Below, piece after piece: positions 24,481 through 37,672 of a stretch of 64,000 nucleotides of DNA (the stretch's first letter is position 1; each line of letters begins with the position of its first letter). The position numbers and the translations under genes are program-made. Under the pieces are notes generated by a model. The model was not told the origin of the DNA. It saw nothing but the letters and a program-made list of their open reading frames with translations, and made no database searches. The DNA comes from Melastoma dodecandrum (Eukaryota > Streptophyta > Magnoliopsida > Myrtales > Melastomataceae): contig JARUPY010000564.1 of NCBI GenBank assembly GCA_029817715.1, positions 1 to 64,000 of the forward strand, written 5' to 3'.

Positions 24481-25615
24481 TCATGCGCTTGATTCTTCAT
24501 GATGGTCGAGCTGGCTGAAGTTGCCCTTCTCCTTGAAGAGCTGATTGTGGTGATGCTTGCAGTAGGGACGCTGCTCGTGCGCCACGTAGTTCGATGGACT
24601 GATCGTGCAACCCCCGTGCGTGCATCTGAAGCATCCCTTATGATACGATGTCCCGCCACAGCCACCTGAAAGATTACTGCTCGTTGGAACAACAAAACCT
24701 GTCGATCGTAATTCGGTTGCTAAACAGAGAGAGCTTCCCAGAAACCTCCTAACCTTTTCGGTTGGATAAACTGTCTTCTTGCAGGCAACACACTTGTCCT
24801 GGGTTCCAGCAAACATGCCCGATACCTTGCTGCTGGAATGAACCTGATCGGCGGATCTACTAACGGTTCTCAGAGCACTTACGAAAGACCACGGGTTAAT
24901 ATACAGATCAGAAATGGAGGTCTAGTGTGGACAATTCCCCAGGGACATCTTTGAGTTACCTTCAAAGCTCTTGTCTAAGCTTCCGGTCATCTAAAACAGC
25001 TGATCAAAATGAGGCTTGTAATACAACACGCCTTCGAAGGAGCAGTAGTTACTCAACTGCAGAGACAACAGGCCATGCCAGAAACCAATCAGTCCCAAAA
25101 AGCATGGATGTGTTGAAATTTTACGACACCAACTCCATTGTTCGGGTTCTGATGCCGTGGCTCAATAGTAGAAAAACACGCACAGTTACTTATTGGCAGT
25201 TAAAGGGATAAGCCCTGACTTTCGACTCCAATTCGCGGTCTATCTTCAACCACTAGCCGAAATTGTTCTGACAATAAGAGATGTAAGTAAAACTAAGGAG
25301 TTTCGGATCTACAACCCGGTTAATCACCAAATACTCCTCTCCTATAAAAACCAGCCAACCAACCGACAAAACAATCAACAACGCTAACGGAGAATTCTAC
25401 CAATCAACGACCACATCAAGAAGAATCAAGATCCTAAGAGATGAGGTAAGAGGTCGAGGTTCGCGATTGACCTTGAGGGTGTTGTTGCAGTGGTGGCACC
25501 AGAAGCATGCCTTGTGGTACACCTTGTTGTCGGCAGCAAGCTGATCAACTAAGTAGACAGTCTTCTCGCAGGCCTTGCACTTCTGGGTCGTCCCTGCAAA
25601 CGCAGCAGTTGCCAT
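24481..25615 (-). pseudogene. Two-LIM-domain protein (plant WLIM/PLIM type), apparently disabled
   Basis: Exon blocks are 25472-25615 (ATG at 25615; FAGTTQKCKACEKTVYLVD), 24960-25056 (LSNYCSFEGVLYYKPHF), a third ending at 24754 (MFAGTQDKCVACKKTVYPT) and 24481-24665 (TSYHKGCFRCTHGGC to CKHHHNQLF). Intact relatives are roughly 190 residues and bundle actin through two zinc-binding LIM domains. Three lesions are visible. The GVLYC(R/K)PHF cysteine, a zinc ligand, is Tyr (codon 25018-25020). The next block reaches TAG at 24991-24993, where the family has LFKxTG. After the fourth-exon acceptor the frame is one base short of reaching TSYHKGC. LIM1 is thus truncated, and LIM2 cannot be read in phase without another splice choice. 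Confidence 0.8.
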
Positions 25616-26421
25616 CTTCCCCTTCCCTTCCCCTCTACAGCAGTGGCTTGTTGGGGGGGGGGGTGTGGGGGATGTCAAACTGGCTAGGAACAAAACACAA
25701 ACCAGTTAGCCCCCAAGTGATATGAAGTGTGCTTAGTATTGCAGAAGACTCATGTAATCCATTCAGTGGCGTGTGAACTTCCCAGTGGCTCACCCCCCCC
25801 CAACTGTTCTCTCAGCTGTCTGTCACAGGGGGATTCTTGTCTGACAGTCCTCAACGTGGGATCATCATTGTCTCTTGCTGCTTTGGGTCACACGCACACT
25901 GTTTGGGAATTTAATCACACACTCCTGACTTTTTGAAAGATGCTGGCGCTTTGCTTTTTCGTCCCTTCGTATAGTTTTATTACCAGAATAAGTGATTCCA
26001 TGTTGCTTTGGTCCGAGCGATTTCTGCTTTTCGGTGCCCTCCAACAGGAAGATGTTACCTGTTCATTTTTTACCAGGCACGATCATCTGTTTGACTTCTA
26101 GATCAATTTCGTTGGTCCATCACTCGAACCTTTTGTCCATCTGAGCTTCTCAAGGCAATTCCCCACCAAATCGAAGAAAGGGAAAGAGATGAACTCCCAA
26201 GCCAGAAACATGCAGACCCGAAACAAGATCCTTCAACAAATTGGTGTTCTTAAAACAAAAGGAGCTTATCCCAACAGCAACTCACTACTCGGCCCACACA
26301 AAACATCTTATTTCAGTCTTATAAGGCCGACGCGAAGCCCCATTTTATGGTTGAGCTAGACATCCTGCACCTTCGGGCACATCTTCCATTCGGCAAAGGC
26401 AGGAGGTGCTAACTCTGGGGG
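25616..26421. other. Spacer between LIM and SDH7 genes
   Basis: About 0.8 kb without a recognised gene. The left end should hold the LIM promoter with a G/C-rich stretch near 25653-25663. The right end is the SDH7 3' UTR. Confidence 0.5.
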
Positions 26422-27444
26422 TTATGCGCTTCCACCATCAGAGGCTGCTTTGCTTCGCGCTTCTTCTCGCATTGTAGCTTTCACATAAATTTCATAGCAA
26501 CAACCTGGAAAACAGCCACAAACACGAGTGACTCTATATGAAGTAGAACTAGCTGGAACTTATGCAGGCAACTGCTGCTCAAGTAAAATCACAGCCTACC
26601 AGCAACGACCACCATTGTAAGGACATCTCCGATTCTTTTCAAAGTTTTCACGCTCTTCTTAGTTGACTTGAACCTGCTCAAAACTGGATCTGGAGCCAAC
26701 AACTGCAATGGAAATTATCAAGATTAAGACAATCACAAGACTGCCGACCAGTCTTACACACATTTCACAATGATCTGCCCAATTGTGCATTTGGTTTCTG
26801 GATTCATCGCTGAAATGGCACGGGTTTTTCCATTCCTGATGATTCCTATTCATCCATTTCTATCTCCAGTCTTGAAACATATTCATTAATGCTTTCCACT
26901 CATTTCACCCTAAATAGTTTCGATCTTCCATCAATCTGTCTCTCCCTTCCACAATATTGACAAAGAAAACGCACTCTGCTGGCTTTAATCGCAAATCGCC
27001 TCTCGAAACCTTCCAATAGATTTCACAAAATCCAACTAATCATACCTCAATCGCGCCTGATCTCAAAGAACTAATCAAACATCACTCTGCACGCATTAAT
27101 CATCACAAACTGCGACTAGTTGGGGCTGCCACCGTTGCAGAACAAAGGCGGCGCAGTAATCTAACTGGAGAAGTCAAACTAAAAAAAAAACTCACAGCTT
27201 TCTCGCGAGGCCCCGGCTCGACGTGGAATCCTCGCCGCGACAACCAAATCTTGCCCTCCGCTCCCTATCGAAACCGCAAAACCAAAGAAAGAACCGATCG
27301 ATCACGAGCAGATAGCCTCGACAGCAGTGGAAGCATGGACAGATGAAGAAGAAAAGGGGGAGATGGATGGAGAAGGTTTACCGGAGATTGAGTTCGGAAG
27401 CGGGAGAGCATGCCGGAGTTGGTCTCGCTCAGGAGGAACGCCAT
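26422..27444 (-). CDS. SDH7: Succinate dehydrogenase subunit 7 (plant-specific)
   Basis: Four exons, 27382-27444, 27196-27264, 26504-26702 split by an intron at 26600/26504 (that is 26600-26702 and 26422-26504), join in phase to 105 residues. The protein opens [13 protein letters not shown] and has the [14 protein letters not shown] and [13 protein letters not shown] blocks. It then carries [20 protein letters not shown], one membrane segment, and a charged tail, [13 protein letters not shown]. This order matches the small plant SDH7 subunit as I recall it. SDH7 is part of mitochondrial complex II and is needed for its assembly or stability. The gene diverges from the DCC protein gene at 27748, leaving a shared promoter of about 300 bp. 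The name rests on recalled family sequence. Confidence 0.82.
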
Positions 27445-27747
27445 CGGAAGAGCAGCAGGTTTTCGCAACGATATCGTACTGGGAGTAAGGCAGTAGTTGC
27501 CGCGCCGAGCCGAAGCGAGAGAGGGATGGCAGTACAAAAATGACAGAAAATACTTCAATTTACAAAACTACCCTCGTGGGGCTTCGTTATCTCCAGATTT
27601 GCCACGAACCCAACCGACGCCGTTTGGCGCGAATGAAGCTGAGTGCGCCGCGTGGCGCCTTCCCCGGCCGTTAGAGCAAACTTCTCCTCCCTCTTCCGCC
27701 TTGTGATTGTTGATTCTCAGTGATCTAAGTTTCCTTCGAATTCGTCA
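27445..27747. promoter_or_regulatory. Divergent promoter between SDH7 and DCC protein gene
   Basis: A 303-bp gap separates two start codons pointing apart. It contains TTTGGCGCG at 27623-27631, which fits the E2F/DP consensus TTTSSCGC. GC content rises around the site. Function is inferred only. Confidence 0.5.
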
Positions 27748-29223
27748 ATGGCGGCGAGAGGAGCGGCTGCTCTGTGCATCAGAAGGCACGCGATTAGTCT
27801 GAAGAGCACCGGTCGTGCCTTCGCCTCGTTGCCGACGTCACCCCTGATTGGAATCCATGGAACAACGCCCATTTCTTCTAATTCCTTTCAGGAAGTTGGC
27901 CCCCCGTGACGGTAAAGATTCATCCCTCTATAATCTCTGCCGACTAGAAGTTGTGATTCGATTTTTGAGTCTTGTGACTGTGATGTTTTCTAAGATTTGG
28001 CGCTTAACTGGAGATGTCGTTAGTGGCATGGTGTGTTATGGTTGCATCGACAGTGGAGCAGCTAGCGTCGAAGATGGATCGAGAACGAGAAGAATCTCCT
28101 GAGAAATGGGCGATCAAGGTGCTTTATGACGGTGATTGCCCGCTCTGTATGCGCGAGGTAATGCTACAACGATTGAAAAGTGCGGCTCCTATCATCTGCG
28201 TTGGAAATAGTTTATGAAATCTGAAATCTTGTTTTCTCGGGATTGTGTTCTCCTGTTTTTTCATTCAGGTTAACATGCTTAGGGAGAGGAACAAGCAGTA
28301 TGGTACGATTAAGTTTGTTGACATAGGCTCGGCTGATTATTCTCCTGAGGGTAACCAGGGCCTTGACTACCAAACGGTATCTGTATTTAACTTAAGAGTT
28401 TGGAAGGATACATGGGTTTGGAGGATGCTCGTTGAATGTTCATGTGTTTCTCAGGTGATGGGGAGGATCCATGCAATTCTCGCGGATGGGACTGTTGTAA
28501 CAGATGTGGAAGTATGGGCTGGATTTCAAGTTTGCTTGCATTTGGTGGATGATAATGTCAAATTGTGGATGATTAAAATGATTCTGTGTTCCGCAGGCAT
28601 TTAGGAGATTATATGAACACGTTGGTCTGGGATGGGATCATGCCATCACAAAGTATGAACCCGTATTTCTTCCAACTCACCATCCCTGCCCTGTATGATA
28701 TTTAGTTTCTTTTTGTTGATCTGAATATGCACTTTGTGCCATGAAAGATCGAATTATGGTTAATTTTTCCCTTTCAATCGTACCGCCTGTGTTGACAGAT
28801 TGCATCGATTACCGATGCAGTATACGAAGTTTGGGCCAAATATCGCCTACAATTAACAGGTGTGACTTCTTCATTAATTGTTTACTCGAGTCTTGCTCTT
28901 TTTTTTCTACTATCCCGCTATTCATGAATTGAAAGAAAGCTATGGTGGATGAGAGTGAAAATATTTCAGGTCAGACGCCTCTGGATGAGATCATGGAATT
29001 GCGGAGAAAAGACCAGGTAGGCTACTACTAACTAACTAGAAATCGCTTATGTGGACACGCTTCATGTTGATTAATTATTAGATCAGATTGCACGGACAAA
29101 ATTTTGTTACATGGAACAGATCACACAATCAGACTGCATATGTGCATTCTTGGTGATTACTTACTCTGCACCGGACTTTTGCAGGGAGAAATTTGCAACG
29201 ACAGCAGCAAATGCAAGATGTGA
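27748..29223 (+). CDS. DCC/DUF393 thiol-disulfide oxidoreductase-like protein, organelle-targeted
   Basis: Exons are 27748-27911, 28054-28157, 28269-28376, 28455-28511, 28597-28662, 28799-28859, 28970-29016 and 29185-29223. The DUF393 hallmark DGDCPLCMREV lies at the end of exon 2. It is followed by IKFVDIGSADYSPEGNQG, VMGRIHAILADG, AFRRLYEHVGLGWDH and YRLQLTGRPPL, and the protein ends DSSKCKM. The N-terminus is Arg/Ala/Ser-rich, like a mitochondrial or plastid presequence. One oddity: with the six C bases at 27900-27905, exon 1 meets TGA just before its donor. With five C it would join exon 2 in phase. Alternatively translation starts at 28014. The redox role is inferred from the CxxC motif. 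Confidence 0.85.
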
Positions 29224-29490
29224 ACATATACTTAGGGACCCTAAATTGTATGTTATCTTGTCTCGAGCCTTCATCGTGTTGTGTGATGATAAACAGCTGC
29301 ATAGATTTACGACTGTTCTTCTGTGTTCAATCAATCAATACACGTCAAACAAAGCCCTCTTCACAACATTGCTCTCTCCCTGTCTAACTTAACAAAACCT
29401 GTTGTGTCTAGACTGCTAAATGGATGTTTTCCTTGTTATATTTATGTGGGGAACAACTATCATATGTGCAGAAAGAATCCACAGCCCTTG

Positions 29491-32400
29491 TCATAAAAAC
29501 AACCATAGACCACAATAGCCAGCCATGCTGCATGATCTTAGTCTGCATGTAGTCGAATCAATTCCACAGTCATCATCACTCAGGCATCTATGGTCTAATC
29601 TAGCATCTGGGACATGGCAAGCGCTTTCGATTGACTGCTTTTGAGAACCCAAAGATATCGCAGGACATACTTGGGAGGACAACGCGCTTGTTTTCCTCTT
29701 TTTCTCATTCATCTGAGAATGAGAACAATTATGTCCGTGAATTGCGACACACAGCGAGAAGGAAATGCATATTCAAAATGGTTTTGAGCAGAAGTAGATA
29801 CCTTGAAGTAGGTCCGGTTGGTCAGGAAGAAAGTCTCGGGAAGCCTGTCTTGCCAATCTCTTATCACCGGAAGAGGGTGACCTTCTGTCGTGAAAACATA
29901 GTTCCGATTGGCCAAGAATTCGTCATCAAACAGGAGATACAGGTACTTGCATCTGCGAAAACATGGAGGCGCTAGGCAAGATTATCAATGCGAAAGGATG
30001 AGTAACTGATTTAAGAATCCTTACGTTTCAGCTAGAAAAAAGCTGTGCTGATGGTCCTCCAATTGCATTGTTGTCACATCTCTGATGCTTGCAAATCCTC
30101 CTTCCACTTTGGTATAAGAGTTCAGTGATTTAACAATCGACTCACCCACCTCTATGTACCAAGGATCTGATATACACCAATTACTCTGTGGTGAGAGGAA
30201 ACAATGTGGGGAAAGCTTGGAAACTTAATGACAAGGTGTCACGAAAAGGCACATGGAAACAAAACTAGGTTGCATTCTAGTGACCTTTGGTTGCCTGGTA
30301 TAAGTAGAACGTTGACTCGGCAAACTCCGGTCGCAAGGGATAGTACTTCTCCGTAGGATGTATGATCTGATGATCCAGCAAATATCTTTCCGGTAGCACC
30401 CCATACTTCTCCCACACGTGAAAGAATTCCCGGTGTGTAGAATTTGCAGCGGCAACATCTCCCACTAGGACCTAACGACAACAGGAACAAAAAGTCCAAA
30501 CATGAACATGATTATTCCCTTGAGTTTCAAGTGACAGCATTGACCGAAACATGAGATCCTGTATGTATACACCTGCAGACCAGGCCAAAAGGCCTGCAAG
30601 CTTGTAAGCTGCCAATAAGTGGCCTTTCCGGTCCTCATGTCAGCTTCATGGTACCTAATTCAACATTATGAGTTGCTGTTTTAATGGATTTGTTAAACCA
30701 CATTGAACAAGAAACTTCGACAGCTAAGTTCTATGGCAAACCGACAAACATGGACATTTTCCAATGATAGAAGCCTCTGGTAATGAGTAAATTAAACTTA
30801 AGAAGCATTGTGTTCAAGTGCAAAGTCATACCAGGGTCCATGTCTGAAATATTTCTGCACACCAAGATAAGCAGAATGAAACATCTTCCAATAATCCTCC
30901 TTTCCAAAGAGAATGTAAGCCTTAAAAAGGTACTCGTAAAAAGAGTCAACTCCTAGAAGTAGACAAAAAATATATATGCATCAGAAATTGTCTCATCACT
31001 AGGCATGAAAGATACATCTACAGCAACCCATAATTAACATTAACTTTTTTTCCTTGGATGATGGACTGGATGATTGAATAGCAAATAAAATGACTACAAT
31101 TTAGAATCACAAGAAAACAAATGGCAGCGACCAATACCAGCCCCAATCCCCGTGGAGTATTCAATCCATTCTCCCGTTTGTACATCTAGGGTGGTTCCGA
31201 ATAGGTTCAAGGAGCTTCGCATGCTCCATAATTTGCGTAGGGCCCGTAGAGCCGCCGACTCAAATCTGGGGTCTCCAGTTAATCGCGACAAGGTGCCCAT
31301 TTCAAGAATCAATGAACCTGATTTAACCAACATGTTGACAATTTTTTGGTTGAGGATCTTGTCGAAAAGATACATCAAGCACGTCGGAATCGGCATTAGG
31401 TTCCTTACCACATCCAGAGGTGCTTGTTTCAGTAGTCTCATTTGGCATCACCCCGAACTGCACAAAAACTCCCAAAATCAAGATGGCACATTTATCTACA
31501 ATTTGTTTTAAGAATTACCAAAACTTCCTACCCCTATCTACACACATGAATGTTGCGAGAAAGTACCTTTAGATTTACCCAAGCATATGGCAACCCAGAG
31601 GGTGTTTCAAATGCAGGCAGAAAACGCAGGGCTAAATCTTTAGCCAGGAAAAGAAGCTGGTTCCTGTAAGAACCATGAACCAACCTGCTTGCAGAATCAG
31701 TGGCAAGAATATGAGCTGAGAGAAGTCCTCCAAGAACTCTTATGTTGCACTACAAATAGCAGCCAGGCAAAATAAGTCTATAATATGTCTGAAATTGTAA
31801 TAGCCAATCGAGAAGTACACCAAAGCATCGTTAGACTGAAGAAAATATTCTTTGATACATGTGCACTCTCGATACTACGAAGACACCTTAATTACATCAG
31901 AGTCATCCGAGAATAGAACACAAACTGGACACCTCGAAAAGATTTATCCTCGCGTCCACATCAAAGTTCAGATTCTGGGAGAGCCAATGAATTGCCTTCT
32001 CAAATTCCGTGTTGTTTCCCAAGATAACAAGGCTGCAAAATTTAGAAGCACCTCTCACTAGAAGTAAAAGAAAAATACCAGGGACTAAAGAATCAGTAAC
32101 TTTCGCTTTCAGTTTTGATTTTGAAAAAAAAACAAAAAAAGGCAAACAACTGCATCTCAACTCAAGAGAGAAGTTTTGCATTGGAGATGATCTGCTACCT
32201 TGATAGGGATTCGATGAGGGTAAGGGCAGATCCATTATAACCTCGTGGAAGGTGCTCAAGCTGAAACAGCAAGAGGGAGCAACTATCGTAAGAAGTAAGA
32301 CTTCCACCACATGCGAGTTTTCAAGCAAGCAAATTGTCACCTTAAGATTACCGAGCTCGCTGAGAGAGTCAGTGAAACTTTTTGAAAGAGGCTTCAACTC

Positions 32401-33034
32401 ATCATGCTGCGTGTTATAGAATGAAAATAAGCATTCACATCCACACTAACGCCAATTTTTGCTTCTGAACAGGGACGCAATCACTAGAAATGACAGAGCG
32501 AAGGGTAGAAATTGACCGGAAAAGCGTGGACCATATAGTTGTCGTACGCATGATAGAACCTTCGAAAGACAACAACAAAATAAGGCATAGTCAATTCCTA
32601 ATGAACCGTAACTTCAATGACACATATGGATTGAGCAGCCAGGAAAATCAACACACCCTCACCACCGAGTCACATACAATGCAGAACAACGGATGAAAAC
32701 CCTCTGTGATTGAATATAATAGAAGAACAATAGCCGTCAACAACAACACCTTCAAACAACCAGAATTCAATCGATGGATGCCGAACAGAAAAGGAAACTC
32801 GGGCAAAAGATTTTGGCCTAAACAATTTTCAACGGCACAAAATAACATTATCTCCGTTCAACGGATTGAATCCTGAGAATCAACGAGAACAGGGTAGGGA
32901 GGAACTCACATCTGGCGGACTTTGTCCCTCATTTGCTTCCTCTTGGCTTCCAACCGAGAATCCAGATGGGAAGCACAGAACCCGAATACGATTGGAGAAA
33001 CCGCGAGGAAAAGGACAGCCCACTTCCTCAACAT
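29491..33034 (-). CDS. MNS5: EDEM-type alpha-mannosidase I (GH47), MNS5-like
   Basis: Fourteen exons join in phase to about 570 residues: 32910-33034, 32517-32559, 32341-32406, 32199-32260, 31933-32032, 31567-31749, 31409-31457, 31138-31317, 30832-30952, 30573-30654, 30285-30471, 30025-30166, 29802-29952 and 29491-29712. The start [19 protein letters not shown] is a signal peptide or anchor. GH47 blocks follow: [76 protein letters not shown] and the [20 protein letters not shown] end of the barrel. The Cys-rich tail ([12 protein letters not shown]...[11 protein letters not shown]) resembles Arabidopsis MNS5. Such enzymes trim mannose from misfolded ER glycoproteins and mark them for degradation. 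The gene diverges from the kinase gene at 33568. Confidence 0.9.
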
Positions 33035-33567
33035 GGCTCTCGGTTCCTGGGTTTTAACTAATTTCTTGTAGGGAAGGACGGAATCATGGGAAAGGTTGCA
33101 CCTTTCGGGATTAGGATTCCGGATCGGTTCCTGGGTAGAGAGAGACAGAGACGAACAAGACAGCCGACGATTACCCCCATCCCTTCTTGTCGGACTATGA
33201 TGCCTAGGTGTCTGCCCGCGCGCCGCCTTCTTCCAATAGGACATCGACGCGTCATCAAATTACGTGTTAGTAGGAGACGCTTTGGGGGGGGGGGGGGGGG
33301 GGGGTGGGGGGCGTTTGGCCTCTTGAGGGTGTATTTGCTTTGCCTTTGTTTTAAACGACTTTTACCTGCCTCCGTCTCTCTGTCCTGTCCCCATCCATCT
33401 TCATCGCCCTCCATTTCCATCAGCTCTCGAACACTGAACTACAATCCAATCATTCGATAATGTAATGAAATCTAAATACCAATCTCTCCTGGAAATTTGA
33501 AATCCTCCGCCAAATCACTTCATCTCAGCTCTTGGAGTACTTCCTGCCTACTCCAATTAATCAAATC
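33035..33567. promoter_or_regulatory. Divergent promoter between MNS5-like and S6K-like genes
   Basis: A 533-bp intergenic gap separates two divergent starts. It contains an uninterrupted G run of 21 bases at 33284-33304, followed by TGGGGGGCG. No TATA box is assigned. Confidence 0.45.
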
Positions 33568-35657
<2,090 letters not shown>

Positions 35658-36587
35658 ACCTGCCTTCTGATTCTGAAATAACGTCTCTGTAAGGCCCCCC
35701 ACTGCAAGGCTGATAAATGATGTTGCCCTACTAATCTTTATTTGATGGAACTATGCTAATGTACATGCTCATTAACTCTGTTCCATGTGCGGTCTTCCTA
35801 TGGCTTTTCATAGAGAGAATACTTGCATAATCTCCATAATGCTTTGTTGAGAGCTTTAAGAACCAAGCAACTTCTCATGGGTTGCATTGCATTCAGAATA
35901 GTCTGAGACTCTAGGAGTCGGATTTCTAAACAAATGATTCTAACCTTATATTGCTAAAAGAGAGGTCCCTGCAGCTTCTCGGTGAAGATGATTTAAAAGC
36001 TTTGAGTTGAATGGAAGGGTTAATTAGTGGGGAAGAATCTAGTCCTCAGTAGGCTTTAACCATGGGCAATGAAACTGGTGGATACAGTTTAAACTCCCAC
36101 ACATTATTATCTGGTTTGTTTACACCATTTCTGTGTCAGTGCTGGATCTTGATGTTCATTAGACAAAATTTTAGTGATGGAGGTTGGGAGCAGGTCCTTC
36201 ACTTGTAGAACCTTCTTGGGTATTTGCAGTCTTTGTTAACACAGGATGGGGAAAGAATCTGAAGTGGATGAAAAACAGGCCTACCTTCAAGACAAAGTCC
36301 TTTCACCGACCCAAAATTATTAACCAGTTGATGCTTTCGAAAGGGGATATTAGCTTTGCTTTATAAGTGAGAGGGACGGTACCCGAATGCCCAGTTCACA
36401 ATGGATCGTCTTCTGCTTTCGTCATACTCTCCAAAAGAGGAGAATGGAGTTATCTTCAAGCATAGTTCTCTAATGGAGTTTAGTCATGACTGGTGTCAAC
36501 AAGAAGGCGAGTCTCTTTGGAAGAGATCGATCAAGATGGTCATGAGTATTGTCAAGATGTCCTTCCCCATTGCCAGGATGACCCTAG
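35658..36587. other. Spacer downstream of the S6K gene
   Basis: About 0.9 kb without a secure gene. The first part is probably S6K 3' UTR. A plus-strand open frame at 36401-36796 ends out of phase with the frame that follows and matches nothing I recognise. Confidence 0.4.
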
Positions 36588-37133
36588 GAGGCGGAATTCA
36601 CAGATCACAAGCCCCGGTTAGAATCCTCATGCCAAAAGAGATCGCAAGGCCTGGCAGAGCTAACCCCAGTGAACCTCTTATCCCAAGAGCCTCTTGGAAG
36701 TTCAAAGAATGTCTCCTACCTGATCGAACCAGACAAAGGGATTGGATCCTGCTTCATGGCTCAGGACTGGGAAATCATAGACAGGAAGGCTTCTGAGTTC
36801 ATTGACAGGGTTTATCGGGGGAACGTGGACGGGATGGCCTCGGACTACATCGAGAGAGTTCACCAGAAGAACCAGCGTAGCATCTGTGAATCGTCCAAGG
36901 ATTCACCAATCATCCTTCCCCCTCCATCTCGTGTGCCCCTCCCCATTTCTCATTTTCGGCAACAATGGTGGAGCTGTGCATCTATCTATCTGATTACATG
37001 CATCTTCATCGAGGCTGTTTCTCGTATCTGGATGAATGAATTCCCAATGAATTTGAATAAGTTGGAGTTGCCCATGTATAAATTATTCTTGCATCTTCTT
37101 AGCAAGACGCCACAATCAATCCTTACTTTGTGA
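36588..37133 (+). CDS. Possible conserved plant protein fragment, unrecognised
   Basis: A plus-strand frame is open from about 36588 (first ATG 36669) to 37133. Its middle looks protein-like, with two similar blocks: RKASEFIDRVYRG followed by MASDYIERVHQKNQRS. Such a (K)AxEFIxR pattern recalls the C-terminal motif of DUF761 proteins, but the match is weak. A possible acceptor (CCCTAG) precedes 36588, so it may be a terminal exon. The part after about 36950 looks like non-coding read-through. It could also be a degraded relic. Confidence 0.25.
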   Translation, partial: EAEFTDHKPRLESSCQKRSQGLAELTPVNLLSQEPLGSSKNVSYLIEPDKGIGSCFMAQDWEIIDRKASEFIDRVYRGNVDGMASDYIERVHQKNQRSICESSKDSPIILPPPSRVPLPISHFRQQWWSCASIYLITCIFIEAVSRIWMNEFPMNLNKLELPMYKLFLHLLSKTPQSILTL

Positions 37134-37672
37134 TGGAACTTAATTCCGGTTTGACTTCAAGGGAACAGAATCAGGCAAAGTCATAGAAGACACTACTTGG
37201 ATGAGAGAAGAGGCACATGATGTTAATTCCCTTTGCTTTTTGGAAACTCACAGTTAATAATGCATAATACCAGTGGGGGATCCCTACAGAATTAGATATT
37301 AGGCCCACATGATATCGAAGGAGATCTGATCACAAAACATGAATCTATCTATCCATCATCATCTCAGCTCTCAACATCCACAATAAAGTCTTGCTGAGAC
37401 CCCACAGCCATTCCACATCTAAGGACAGACATACAAGACAGATGTAATCAACAACACCCCTTAAACAAGATTTCAGCATGATTAGCCCTCCGCTCCTCGC
37501 ATCCATCCATCCTCACACACAAAAACACAACCCCAAATGAACAGAAACGACAAAAGGAACGTCATTAATCCATCCCCAACCCAATCCCATTCATTCTTTG
37601 CCTGTACAGATAGATAATAAAGGGCAGGGCAATTCAAAGTAAAAGCACCTAACATTAGCACCTAAGATTCCT
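37134..37672. other. Spacer upstream of MYB stop
   Basis: Nothing coding was recognised. The right part should be the MYB gene 3' UTR. Confidence 0.4.

Noticed and set aside
26310..26340. AAGGCCGAC-like motif near 26325 as a stray copy of the PMD-element palindrome
   Set aside because: Only half the unit is present, and a match of this length can arise by chance.
33532..33567. Extended N-terminus of the S6K-type kinase
   Set aside because: The extension needs a TTG start. The ATG at 33568 is the first standard start.
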